Shown in pieces: positions 34,472 through 44,979 of a stretch of 64,000 bases of DNA. The DNA is taken from assembly GCA_963930645.1 (NCBI GenBank), contig OZ005660.1, forward strand, positions 203,986,184 to 204,050,183, in the 5' to 3' direction. Position 1 is the first letter of the stretch, and every line of letters starts with the position of its first letter. The notes under the pieces are model-generated. The model had not been told where the DNA came from and searched no databases. It saw nothing but the letters and a program-made list of their open reading frames with translations. Both the position numbers and the translations under genes were made by a program. This DNA is from Salticus scenicus (taxonomy: Eukaryota > Arthropoda > Arachnida > Araneae > Salticidae).

Positions 34472-34515
<44 letters not shown>
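34090..34515. repeat. 430-bp pyrimidine tract, compound CT/CTT satellite
   Basis: Almost pure C/T on the plus strand: about seven units of (TC)n, T(6-9), CTCTCTTTCTC and TTCTTCTTCGTTTC, unit about 58-65 bp. The G in TTCG is nearly the only purine, once per unit. The 157- and 160-codon minus-strand frames rich in Arg-Glu-Lys are translations of the tract and not genes. Such purine/pyrimidine mirror tracts can form triplex DNA. Confidence 0.95.
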
Positions 34516-34516
<1 letters not shown>

Positions 34517-34559
34517 CTGGCAAAAATTGTAAATTGTAATTTTCATTAAAGTTAATTGC

Positions 34560-35258
34560 TGAAAATTATTAAAGAATATATATATTTTTAAAGTTAGTGT
34601 TAAAAAAATTATAATTGAAAAAAATTCGGAATTCTAACACGCCTGGTTTATATTTAGTTTATAACAAAGAAATGAACAAAGGGCATGGGAGGTAAGTCTT
34701 TTCTATCCTCCGAATTAGGACGTCTCTGATTTTAACGGATTTTGTGTCGGCTGTAGGGGCGAAAATTATCAGATCACTGTCTACACACTGAGCAAGTACG
34801 CAATCATGCTGTAGACAAAGAAAACTAAATTAATGATAGCCATTAGGGTATGAACAGAATTTTGTGTTGTGAGGGAAGTCTGTTAGAAAAGAAACTGGCG
34901 GTACACCTTGACGGTGTCGCCCAAAGCGGATAGAAAACCAAGCTCATGTACTTCTTAGGTGGTAAATGAGTACTTACATAAGCAACAAGTAATTTGGAAC
35001 TGCGGGAAGCTGACCAAATTTTGATGGATCGGCCGCCAAGAGTATTGCGGTTTGAAAATATTAAATACAGATAATAAGAATGAAAGAAAAAAAAAAATGA
35101 TAATGCAGAGGAGGTGGGTCCATCAGCCAGGCGTCGAAATGTGAACTCGGAAGAAGTAACTCGCCTTTCTACACACACACTGTCAATTGACTCGGTAACT
35201 CCTTTGGTGTTGTTAATCCTCAAGAATAAAGCAATAGATCAAGAAATTGAAAATTATT
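34560..35258. other. Less AT-rich unique stretch, no gene assigned
   Basis: 34630-35220 is visibly richer in G and C than its surroundings and lacks the repeats found elsewhere. The minus strand has a 126-codon frame (34843-35223) that includes a phenylalanine run from poly-A, and no domain is recognised. It could be a diverged transposon or an old exon; I cannot say which. Confidence 0.25.
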
Positions 35259-35267
35259 GTCTATGCT

Positions 35268-35734
35268 CAGAACCTGACTATGCTTTAAGACCTGGGGCAC
35301 TGATGCCATTTGGAGCCCCCCCCCCCCCCCCCCTTTCCCTGGACTATAGAGCTCGGCAAAAGGTCCCATTCTCAAAAAACAAAAGTAAATAAAAATAGTA
35401 CATTTAAAAAAAAAAAAAAATTCCTTCAATAATAACTTCTATTTCTTCAATTTTTTTAGCAACCTATAACAAAATCATTAGTTTTATGTTCCAGACAAAT
35501 GAAAAACGGAAGCACATTGATCAGCCAATGTTTAGGAAATTTGTCACAAAATTTAATAATTGCTTAAGTTCTCTAATTATATACAGAAAGAAAATTTTAA
35601 TCAGTTTTTGTTTTTAATAGACATATATAATGGAAAAAGTTGTACTATTACTTCCCAACTTTTGGAAATGAGGCCCCTTAAATTTGGAGGCCCTAGGCTA
35701 GTGCCCCGTGTGCCCGTGCCATAATCTGGCTCTG
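35268..35734. mobile_element. hAT-type MITE, perfect 8-bp duplication TCTATGCT
   Basis: 467 bp. Termini CAGAACCTGACTATG and complement CAGAGCCAGATTATGG; TCTATGCT at 35260-35267 and 35735-35742. The right end (GGAGGCCCTAGGCTAGTGCC) resembles the large hAT at 29151-32079. Poly-C at 35318-35333 and poly-A at 35407-35420 lie inside. Confidence 0.85.
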
Positions 35735-36019
35735 TCTATGCTAACGAACCTTTCTGAAAAGTGGATTTGCGTTACTACTAAGTCAGCTGAACCACTTGGA
35801 AAGTGGTTCAGGATGTAGGGCGATATGGTAATATGGGTACCAACAATTTGAAAGTCACATTCCCCTTTCTTCTCTCACCATGCTATAATGTAGAATTTTT
35901 CTTGCTTCGTTTTATAAGAACATCTCATTCAAAAATGAAGTTTCTTGAGTTCTGTTTTTTGAATATTGCTCTTTGAACATGTCGCCTATAAACAAATTTG
36001 AAATTTCTTTCCAAATTGA

Positions 36020-37225
36020 ATATTAGGGCTCTGAGTTTACTTAATGAAATAAAATATTTAATTTTCGAGATTGATAATAAGAGCCCTAAATTTACTTAAT
36101 GAAATAATAATAATAAAAATAAAAATTTCTTTTCGAGATTGATAATTAGGAGCCCTGAGTTCACTTAATGAAATAAAATAGTTAAATATTTCTTTTTGAG
36201 ATTGATAATTAGAGGCCCTGAGATTATTTAATGAAATTAAATGTTGAAATATTTCCTTTAGAGAATGATAATTAGAGCTTTAAGTTTACTTAATGAAAAA
36301 AAAAAATATATATATATATATATTTTAGAGACTGGGAATTAAAGACATGAATTTAGTTAATGAAATAAAATATTTAATTTTCGAGATTGATAATTAAAGC
36401 CATGAGTTCACTTAAAGAAATAAAATAGTTAAATATTTCTTTTTGAGATTGATAATTAAAGGCCCTGAGATTATTTAATGAAATTAAATGTTGAAATATT
36501 TCCTTTAGAGATTGATAATTAGAGCTTTAAGTTTACTTAATGAAATAAAATATTTTTTTTTAGAGACTGGGAATTAGAGACATGAATTTAGTTAAAGAAA
36601 TAAAATATTTAATTTTCGAGATTGATAATTAGAACCCTGAGTTCACTTAACGAAATAAAATAGTTGAATATTTCTTTTTGAGATTGATAATTAGAGGCCC
36701 TGAGATTATTTAAAGAAATTAAATATTGAAATATTTCCTTTCGAGATTAATAATTAGAGCTTAAAGTTTACTTAATGAAATAAAATATCTTTTTTAGCGA
36801 CTGGGAATTAGAGACATGACTTTAGTTAATGAAATAAAATATTTAATTTTCGAGATTGATAATTAGAGCCTTGAGTTTACTTAATGAAACAAAACAGTAT
36901 TTAAATACCTATTTCTTTTCCAGATTGTTAATTACAGTCTGAAGTTTACTTTAATGAAATAAAATATTTAAATATTTCGAGATTGATAATTAGAGCTCTG
37001 AGTTGAAATAAATAAAAAAATAATAAATATTTTTTTCTTTCCGAGATTGATAATTAGAGCCCCGAGTTTGCGTAACGTAAAAAAAAAAAAAAAAGTATTT
37101 ATTTTCGAGATTGATAATTGGAGCCCTGAGTTTACTTAATGAAATAAAATATTTAAATATTTCTTTTCGAGATTAATAATTAGATTCCTGAATTCTCTTA
37201 ATGAAATAAAATATTTATATTTATT
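36020..37225 (+). repeat. Satellite array with 4-monomer higher-order repeat
   Basis: About 20 monomers of roughly 60 bp, each with GAGATTGATAATTAGAGCCC, a TGAGTTTACTTAATGAAA core and ATAAAATATTT. Between about 36125 and 36870 four monomer types alternate in a fixed order three times (GAGGCCCTGAGATTATTT; GAGCTTTAAGTTTAC; GACTGGGAATTAGAGACATG; AGCCNTGAGTTCAC), period about 235-250 bp. Monomers outside follow no such order. Confidence 0.85.
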
Positions 37226-37540
37226 TATTTGTTTCTAAAGTCTCACTAAGATAAAAAGCAACTTGATAGTGAACATCTATTTTTTATTGCCACTTTTAAA
37301 GTCCTTTAAAAAAAGACTTGTTTCTTTTATGTTTTGTGATTTTTACTTTTGTAAGTGAAGTGAAGAGCAGAAAATAAGGATACACGTCAAAGGTTGATAT
37401 CGATAGGATGTATTGAGCATTTAAATAACCATCGATTATTATTATTTATTATTATTATTTTTTTAAGCACTTGCAAAATAAGGTTTTATTTATTTATTTA
37501 TTTTTGTAATAATATAAACATATGTGTTTCTATACTATAT
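37226..37540. other. Spacer after the satellite
   Basis: AT-rich with (TTA)n near 37437-37460 and (TTTA)n near 37486-37503. No gene. Confidence 0.5.
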
Positions 37541-37543
37541 GTA

Positions 37544-37961
37544 CAGTCGGCAGCAAAAGTATCCGAGCACAAAAGTACACTTAACCTTTTGCGGCGCAAG
37601 ACAATTCCGATCATTTAAATTATACTGCCACCGGAATTCATGAACAAAATTAGACTAAAAGAAATTTCAAAATTTAAGGTTTAAAAAACCGACCTTTTCT
37701 GCTATGTTATAAACCTAAATTTTTGCTAAAAAATTTCCCGGATGAATTTTTGCAGCTGGATCTTAAATTTTGCGGCCTCGCAGCGAGGACAGCGCGCGTT
37801 AAGGGGATAATATTGGTTTGTTAAATAAATCCTTGTCGAGTCATGTTCTTAGTCAGTCTAAGAACATGATTTGACAAGGATTTATTAAACAAAACAGCAT
37901 TAAGTGTACATTTTGATATCGAAATTATTCGCTAGTTCTCGATTACTTTTGCTGCCGACTG
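37544..37961. mobile_element. CAGTCGG MITE carrying a TTAA insertion
   Basis: TA-flanked fold-back of the family at 6248 (CAGTCGGCAGCAAAAGTATC ... complement CAGTCGGCAGCAAAAGTAAT), 418 bp of which about 214 are the TTAA element at 37585-37798. The intact sibling at 38012 shows the uninterrupted ACACTTAATAC target. Confidence 0.8.
37585..37798. mobile_element. piggyBac-like MITE (CCTTTTGCGGCGCAAG), nested
   Basis: About 214 bp flanked by TTAA (37581-37584, 37799-37802). It matches 23893-24114 along its length (ATTTAAATTATACTGCCACC, CTGCTATGTTATAAA, TTTTTGCTAAAAAATTTCC). The right end reads CAGCGCGCG then TTAAGGGG, differing from the GAAAGGG of the sibling. Confidence 0.7.
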
Positions 37962-37969
37962 TATGTGTA

Positions 37970-38009
37970 TCTATACTAATAAAAGAATGCGTTATAAACT
38001 TGATAAAAG
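37970..38009 (+). mobile_element. Helitron 5' end fragment
   Basis: TCTATACTAATAAAAGAATG preceded by A has the form of the 5' end at 56603. It is cut short within about 40 bp by the next MITE. Confidence 0.4.
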
Positions 38010-38011
38010 TA

Positions 38012-38218
38012 CAGTCGGTAACAAAAGTCTCCGAACACTAGCAAAAATTCCTATATAAAAAAAGTACACTTAATACAATTTTGTTAAATAAATCCTTGTC
38101 GAATCCTGTTTTCAGACTAAGAACAGGATTCGACAAGGATTTATTTAACAAAACTGCATTAAGTGTACTTTTTTTATAGGCATTTTTGCTAGTGTTCGGA
38201 GACTTTTGTTACCGACTG
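38012..38218. mobile_element. CAGTCGG MITE, intact
   Basis: 207-bp almost perfect palindrome between TA dinucleotides, beginning CAGTCGGTAACAAAAGTCTC and ending in its complement; centre at about 38118. Best reference copy of the family. Confidence 0.9.
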
Positions 38219-38222
38219 TATA

Positions 38223-38410
38223 CAGTCAAGCCTCGTTAACGTGAGCACGCTTAACGTGAATTACTTTTAGCATGAACATGAACTGTTTCCGCAATCCTCA
38301 TCAAAATGAAGATTAGTTTAGTTATATGAAAATTAGTTACTGATAGCATGAACTACTGATAACATAATCAATTTTCCTCCCTCGTGGTAGACGTTAATGA
38401 TGTTCAATTG
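38223..38410. mobile_element. Tigger-like MITE (CAGTCAAGCCTCGTTAACG), copy 1
   Basis: Inserted at the TA bordering the previous MITE. Phrases GCTTAACGTGAATTACTTTT, TTTCCGCAATCC and TAGCATGAACTACTGATAAC are shared with 44793-44978 and 47973-48157. The right terminus (TTCAATTG) is decayed. Confidence 0.75.
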
Positions 38411-38737
38411 TATTTAATGTGAACTCTGCTGTTGGTTATTTTCATCAAAGATAATTTCTTAATTTAGATCCAAATTCCGTATTCATCAGCTAAACGTTCA
38501 TCTCCAAATTTATTTATTTTTGCTAGTAGTTTTTACGAAATTCATCAAGGCCAAAAAAAAAAAAAAAAAAAAAAAAAATCACATGAATACATCTCACACT
38601 ACCTTGAAAAGTGGCACAAATTTAAAAAATGTCAATTTTGGGTTTATGTCACTGAAAAATGTGCATGAAGTACCCCAATGTACTGGAAAAGCGTCACATC
38701 TCTATTTTTTAATTTATGCACCTGAGCCTGAGAAACA
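38411..38737. other. Spacer with poly-A
   Basis: Unique sequence and a poly-A run at 38554-38578. No gene recognised in the 95-codon frame at 38520-38807, which spans the poly-A and the SINE. Confidence 0.4.
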
Positions 38738-39034
38738 ATTGCGGCCTCGTAATTGGAACATTGCGGGTTCGGCACTCGAGCCGGCCAAAGACCGTCGTGT
38801 ACATTAACGGTGGCTGGTGCACGTAAAATCTGTCGTGGCCGCAATGTCCTCCATGTTCCCATCAAAAATTATACCTCTCGGGGTCACCGAAGCGGGAGAG
38901 CCATCCCTTTCATGGAGGATCAAAGTTGTGATGACATGTCTCCGGACCACCTCTAGGGGTGTGTCCTAGACTGTTGCTAATTGCCCATCTGCGCAGCACC
39001 AGTGCAACGTAAAAACCCAACCAACCAACCAACC
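38738..39034 (+). mobile_element. tRNA-derived SINE, 5'-truncated copy
   Basis: Starts at CGGCCTCGTAATTGG, just after box A; box B (GGTTCGGCACT) is present. The rest matches 9800-10080 closely and ends in (AACC)n. No target duplication seen. Confidence 0.8.
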
Positions 39035-39502
39035 GTCCACTTCTGAAATTAATTTTCAAATTAACTTTTCCATATGATGCTGCTTCGAAATTCAATCAAT
39101 CCTTTTTTTAAATCAGGAATACAGGTTAAAACTCTAAAGTTTAAAAGATAGAAGGGGGCGCTCTCCACTATACAGCGGTTTAAAGCGATTAGAAATAACA
39201 GGTTAAATTTATTGTTTCGAATATCATTTTGTATGAGTATGGAATAAAATGTTATTTCCGAACTTTTGAATCAGGTGCTGTGCTCGAATCATAGTACAGG
39301 CATGGATGTTTATCGTGGTTCGGAATCTATATTAAATTGTAGATAGCTTAATTATGCAGAAAAATGACCATAGAACGCGACCCCAAACAAACCAAACTTT
39401 TAAATTAATCGAATCTGTCCGTAAACGCCATTTTTTATGAAAATTTAATTGAAAATAAACTGTATAAAGATTAAATAACTTTTGTTGCAATTGCGTAATT
39501 GT

Positions 39503-39544
<42 letters not shown>

Positions 39545-40480
39545 GGCTCTTCCCACCTGACGTCAGAGGTCACATGGTAGAGGAAAAACAAATAGCAGAC
39601 GAAGTCTTCTTTATCTATAGCGATTGCTGAAATAACGTATTTTCTATTCTTATTTTTGATCAATCGTATTTAATCTGTGTTATTTGTTTATACATCATCA
39701 TTTTTAATCCATTTTATATCATTATTCATCCTCTTTTGTTTGCTGTATACATTTACAATCATCATTTAGTTTATATTTGTTATTGATGTTCATGAAGAAC
39801 ATGTTTAATACTCTGATTTTTTGGTACTTAAATCAGTGACAGTGCAATATCGTACTGCGTAAATCCATTTAGACCAGTAACTAAGTTAATTAACTTGTTG
39901 TAACACCTTTATGCAATTAAATTAAATGAAAACATTTTAAAATTTCAAATTATAATCCATAAACATTCCACAAGAAAAAGCTATTATTTATTGCTAGATT
40001 AGTTAATGTAACAGTTACACAAAAACATACAAAAATCGATTCTTACAGTTGAAAATAAATAAACACATAAAGTGTTTTTAAAAATTTATTAAATTTACAA
40101 ATACAACTATTCTACTGTTTACAAATGTACAATATTACTTTTATTTTATTTTATATTAAATATTAACATTTTTGTTCTTAAGAACAATATTTAATTGAAT
40201 TCGATTCTCAGAATTCGATTATTCGTTTTCCTCTATCACATGATTGAGCAGACGAAACTTTGAAGAGTCCATTAAGGAAAATATTTCATGATTTTTCATT
40301 TATAAATCTTTAGTAATGATGCCAAGTATCGTCATAGATATTTAGATATTTTCCATTATCTTTTACCGAGTGATTCAAGTCAGATGGTGACAGCAGTTTT
40401 CATATCAAATTGAAAGCCTTTGTAAATAAATAAATAAAATAAAACAAATAAGCATCCGCTAAAAATTCCAGTTTGATGTT
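39035..40480. other. Mostly unique AT-rich sequence
   Basis: Poly-T at 39509-39541. No element borders or coding signal recognised. GGGGGCGCTCTCCACTATAC at 39156 is a lone less AT-rich phrase. Confidence 0.4.
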
Positions 40481-40489
40481 ATACGGAGA

Positions 40490-40990
40490 CTTAGGCACTT
40501 TCTATGCTGGCCTTCCCTTCCACAATTTATCGATAAATAATATCGAGTCTCCTACACATTCAAAAAACTTTTCCCAGTTGACTATCTCTATTATAAATAA
40601 TTCTTGTAAATTTCATAATGATTCTAAAAAATAATTCTCTTTAAGCACATTTATACAAAATTTTGTCCTATATCACCATGTTAAAAATTTAGAAAAAGCG
40701 GGATAGCAACGCAACCTGTAAGACAATTTTTACGAAAAGATGATAAGCACTAATTTATTATGTCAAGATGCAACTCCATACCAATTTGTATGAAATTCTG
40801 TGCAGTAGTTCTTGAGATACAGTTGCCACAAAATTCTGTCACACACACACAGGCAGACAGACATTTTCTAAAAATGGTCAAATCGTATTCTACAGCTCTC
40901 AAAACGTGTAAATCCATCAAAAACCCGAGGTCGAAAATTTTTACGAATCCAGTACTTTCTTCTATTGAATATAGAAGAAAGTAAAAAAGT
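40490..40990 (-). mobile_element. GGAAAGTATTG-superfamily element (copy D), inverted
   Basis: On the minus strand it starts TTACTTTCTTCTATATTCAA then TAGAAGAAAGTACTGGATTC, and includes CATTTTTAGAAAATGTCTGT and a TGTATCTCAAGAACTACTG phrase as at 601-800. The far limit near 40490 is uncertain; no CTAG end seen. Confidence 0.5.
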
Positions 40991-41230
40991 CATCTGACTG
41001 ATTTGAAACTCGGTACAAATATTAATGAGTTACGTCAGTTGGTTATCAATTGCGCCAGTCTGACAACCTTTTTTTTTTTTTTTTTTTTTTTTTTCCCCAA
41101 GAAAAACTGCAATTAATTAACATATCTAATTATATGCTGATAAAAAGAATGACATCTATAATGAAATGATGCAACTGAGCAAGGATAGTCGACCTTTCCA
41201 TATCTACCGCCCACTTTTGTATATCTCTTA

Positions 41231-41648
41231 CAAGGAAACATTCAAAAGGTGTCGTCTTCAAGAAATAGTGAATAAAATACATGTAATTCTACTCTCTATA
41301 AAACACCAGAAAGTGAAAAAATTATCAGCTGAAATGAATTACAGCGACCACAAAAAATTTTCAAAATTAAGCATACTTGGCGATTTCACACTGTTAGGCG
41401 ATAAGTTCGCTAACACGGAGAATGCCGTGTGCGAACAGAACCGTGTTTTGCTTCTCCGCCAAGTACTCAAAATCAATCGCCTAACAGTGGGAAATCGCCA
41501 AATATGCTTAATTTTGATAATTTTTGGTGGTCGCTGTAATTCATTTCAGCCGATAATTTTTTCACTTTCTGGTGTTTTAGGAAGAGTAGATTCACATACA
41601 TTTTTTTTCCATATTTTTGGAAGACGACACCTTTTGAATGTTTCCTTG
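41231..41648. mobile_element. Fold-back TA element (CAAGGAAACATTCAAAAGG), copy 1
   Basis: 418 bp between TA dinucleotides; arms CAAGGAAACATTCAAAAGGT and its complement run for most of the length. The central about 100 bp (GATAAGTTCGCTAACACGGA ... CAAGTACTCAAAATCAATCG) is not palindromic. The 161-codon frame (41166-41651) is an artefact of the palindrome. Confidence 0.75.
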
Positions 41649-41690
41649 TAAGTGAATGTAAAATTGAAAACATGACCTCGAAAATTCATC

Positions 41691-42004
41691 CAAAATTATC
41701 GGCTGAAATGAATTACAGCGACCACAAAAAAATATCAAAATTAAGCATATTTGGCGATTTCACGCTGTTAGGCGATTGATTTTGAGTACTTGGCGGAGAA
41801 GTAGAACACGGTTCTGTTCGTACACGGCATTCTTCGTGTTAGCGAACTTACTGCCTAACAGCGCTAAATCGCCAAAAATGCTTAATTTTGATAATTTTTT
41901 GTGGTCGCTGTAATTTTTTCACTTTCTGGTGTTTTATGAAGAGTAGAATCACATATATTTTTTTCAATATGTTTTGATGACGACACCTTTTGAATGTTTC
42001 CTTG
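41691..42004. mobile_element. Fold-back TA element, copy 2, centre reversed
   Basis: Lacks the outermost left arm. Its arms match copy 1, but the central segment (about 41768-41870) runs in the opposite direction (TTGATTTTGAGTACTTGGCG ... GTGTTAGCGAACTTACTGCC). Confidence 0.7.
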
Positions 42005-42239
42005 TTAGTAGTAAAATTTTCTAACCGCCTACAAGTTCCACTAAAATGGTGATTTATAAAGTAGAGAAGTAACTTTATTTTATAAAATTTACAAAACAGG
42101 GTTATTTCAAGTTAAAGTATATAAGAATTTTCGCATTTCAATGTTTTTAAAAAGACAAAAAAAAGTAAACTGCTTCAATGCGTACAAAATTACAACCACG
42201 CACCATTAAATCAAAAACACCCTACAGTCGATAGTAGGG

Positions 42240-42473
42240 ACCGGGCTAACGTCGAGTTTACTCTGCGACATTTTGTAACATTACGTGAACGAGCTTACTC
42301 TGTAAAGCTTTCTATGCTGATAACAGACACACAGAGGCATACAGACTATCCGCTAAAAATTTGTTTTTTGATTCAGGGAACCTCGAAACGTATAAATATA
42401 ACAAAAACAAAATGTGAAAAATTTGACTTAAAAACAATATTTTCTCTACCATATATATGCGTAAGAGAAAGTA
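42240..42473 (-). mobile_element. Superfamily fragment (like 16740-17113), inverted
   Basis: GCTGATAACAGACACACAG, CCTCGAAACGTATAAATATA and ACAATATTTTCTCTACC...GTAAGAGAAAGTAA match the right part of 16162-17117. It abuts the CTAG end of the next element at 42475. Confidence 0.5.
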
Positions 42474-42474
42474 A

Positions 42475-43310
42475 CTAGTATATTGTGGCCAACATAAGAC
42501 TTTCTTCTATATAATCTTATGCAAATTCCCACAGCACAAATTCTTTATCAAATTATTATTTATTAAAATTATTTCCCGTGATGATGCTGACATTTTTTTT
42601 TTTTTTTTTTTTTTTTTAAATCTCAGAGAGGAAAATATTAAATGCCGAAAGAAAGTCAGTTTTGTCTAAACATCAAAAGAAATGCGGTTTTTTTCCCCCG
42701 TTAAAAATGGAAAAAAAAAAAAAAAAATCCATAACTTTATTTTAAATTAACACAGATCTATGATTCAAACATTTTTTAAAGTATTGAAGTGTTCTTTTGA
42801 AATACACCCATACTGAAAATTGACACTCCTGAGGAATTCTTGGATGGGGATACTTCTCCCGATGGAGAAGTGATACCAGTACATGCACATAATTTTTTTT
42901 TTCTTGATTTAGTACTACTATTATCAATAATTCACATTAATTTTACTTTCATATGTTAAAAATGACTCTCATTATGTACATTTATACGAAAGTTTGTCTT
43001 ATACTGTCCTATTAAAAATTATGGGGGAAAAAAATGAAGTAACAGCGCCGCCTGTTGATTGATTGATCCCCAAATGTAATCAGTACTAGTTTAGGTCAGG
43101 GTGTAAATAAATACCAAGTTTGGTTAATTTTCGTTCATTCGCTCTTGAGATACAGCGTCCAGAAACCTTGTGATTCACACAGACAGACAGACATTTTCTA
43201 AAAATAGTTAAATCGTGTTCTGGTTATCTCAAAACGCGTAAATCCGTCAAAAACTAGAGTTCAACATTTTCACGAATCCAATACTTTCTTCATGTATATA
43301 TAGAAAAAAT
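42475..43310 (-). mobile_element. Helitron-like element (copy C), inverted
   Basis: On the minus strand the 3' end is ATGTTGGCCACAATATACTAG then T, and the body matches 43501-44136 (GATTGATTGATCCCC, TACCAAGTTTGGTT, CAGACAGACATTTTCTAAAA). Its 5' start is near 43310 (CTATATATACATGAAGAAAG). Poly-T at 42594-42617 is inside. Confidence 0.6.
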
Positions 43311-43500
43311 TAAGATGAAAATTTTAAATATGAAAAGGAGATTGAATACGATCGTAAACAAATAAAAAGTAGAGTCAACGTATATTTTAATCGCCATTCA
43401 GAAAATATACATTGCCATTGGCGACTTGGCAACCGTATTTGCTAAGTCTTGGGTGGAAGTTGTTAACAGAGCATTTTCGAACGTATTACGCATTTTTTTT

Positions 43501-44136
43501 TTTACTTTCTTCTATATGTAATATAGTGAAAGTATTGGATTCGTGAAAATTTTCGACCTCCGTTTTTTGATGGATTTACACGTTTTAGGATGTCCAGAAC
43601 ACGAACTGACAGTTTTTAGAAAATGTCTGTGTGTATCACGTTTTTTGTGGACGCTGTATCTCACGAACCAATGAATGAAATTTAACCAAACTTGGTATTT
43701 AGTTGTACCCTGACATAAACTAGTGCTGATTAGATTTGGGGATCCATCGCTGAACAGGTGACGCTGTGATCGCATTTTTTGTAAACTTTTAACATGGCAG
43801 TATAGGACAAAATTTCGTATAAATGGGCATAATGAGAGTTATTTTAAACTTGTGATTGTCAAATTAATGTGAATTTTTGATAATAGTAGTATTTAACTAG
43901 GAAAAAAATTTTGTGCATGTGGGAGCATCGGTTTCCCCCTGGGGGGAAGTACCCCCCGGGGGGGGGGGGGTAAAGTTTCAAGGGTTGAACTATAATTCTG
44001 TGATAATTTAAAACAAAGTTATCGATTTTTTTTTTTTTTTTTTTTTACTAAAAATTTTTTTTTTTAAATATTGTTACTGAGTGAATGTGTATAGGAAAGT
44101 ATAGAAGAAAGTCTTGTGGTGGCCACAACATACTAG
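43501..44136 (+). mobile_element. Helitron-like element (copy B), about 636 bp
   Basis: 5' text TTTACTTTCTTCTATATG...TAGTGAAAGTATTGG; 3' hairpin TTGTGG-TGG-CCACAA then CATACTAG and T. Copies B and C lie in opposite orientations, 5' ends facing, about 190 bp apart. No coding capacity. It is the clearest uninterrupted member of its subfamily. Confidence 0.65.
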
Positions 44137-44139
44137 TTT

Positions 44140-44790
44140 TCTTTTTTTAACACTTACCAATGGAATCGAAAAGTATGATGTAACCATTTAACGGACAATT
44201 ACTGCTGAAAATGTGTCATAATTTATGATAATAGCATGAATTTTCATTCCTTGTTGATTCATATAGTGATTGATTATCGAATTTGAATTAGAATCTGAAT
44301 AACTAATATACGATTCATTAATAATCTTTTTAAGCAAGGTGTTCGATAGAGAAAAATAAAAGAATAAAAACATATCAGTATATGTTGTATCGTGACCTAT
44401 CGCGATATCGTCTTTACTAAAAATAAGTTACAAACTTGTAAATTTTGAGGAGTTGAACTTGTGTAAGCGATAAGTTAACTTCATAAACAATGGGTTAAAA
44501 CATTTTTATCGTAAGCGGAAACTTCTTTAAAAAAAAAAAAAAAAAGTAAATTAGACTGGCAGTTTGCCAGATAAGATTCGAATTGCTTGCAGAAATTTAT
44601 CATAACGTTTTACTATCGTGAAAAGAGATACAATAAAAATTTTCCGGCAAAATGTAAAGGAAAAATTTTTTCTTGTGTTATCTGTATAAAGAGATAAGTG
44701 TCTGTCTGTGCGAGCAAGAGTCTGTGCAATTTTGAGGCCCTATGAGATCTAAAAATTCGACTCGGCCCCGACCCCTTTATATTTTTGCAA
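44140..44790. other. Unique spacer
   Basis: No gene or element recognised. Poly-A at 44529-44545. Confidence 0.4.
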
Positions 44791-44792
44791 TA

Positions 44793-44978
44793 CAGTCGAA
44801 CCTCGCTAACGTGAACACTGTTAACGTGAATTACTTTTAATATAAACTGCTTCCGCAATCCCCGTCAAAATGAAAATTGGTTTAGTTATATGAAGATTAG
44901 TTACTGATAGCATGAACTACTGATAACATGAACAAATTTTTTATCCCCCTCGAGATTCACGTTAACGAGGTTCGACTG
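44793..44978. mobile_element. Tigger-like MITE (CAGTCGAACCTCGCTAACG), copy 2
   Basis: 186 bp; TA at 44791-44792 and 44979-44980. Termini CAGTCGAACCTCGCTAACGT and complement CAGTCGAACCTCGTTAACGT. CAGTCGAACCTCG-type ends and the TA target fit pogo/Tigger elements. Best preserved of the three. Confidence 0.85.
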
Positions 44979-44979
44979 T

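Noticed and set aside
34041..34546. 157- and 160-codon minus-strand frames rich in Arg, Glu and Lys
   Set aside because: Pure translation of the pyrimidine tract; no other sequence signal.
34843..35223. 126-codon minus-strand frame as a gene
   Set aside because: Contains a poly-Phe stretch from poly-A, no recognisable domain, and no splice or promoter evidence; kept only as a less AT-rich unique stretch.
36020..37225. CRISPR-like array of repeats and spacers
   Set aside because: Monomers are contiguous and diverge throughout; no constant repeat with unique spacers, and the setting is eukaryotic.
41166..41651. 161-codon plus-strand frame, one of the longest in the window
   Set aside because: Coincides with a fold-back element and its arms; no transposase motif, and the neighbouring copy is not open.
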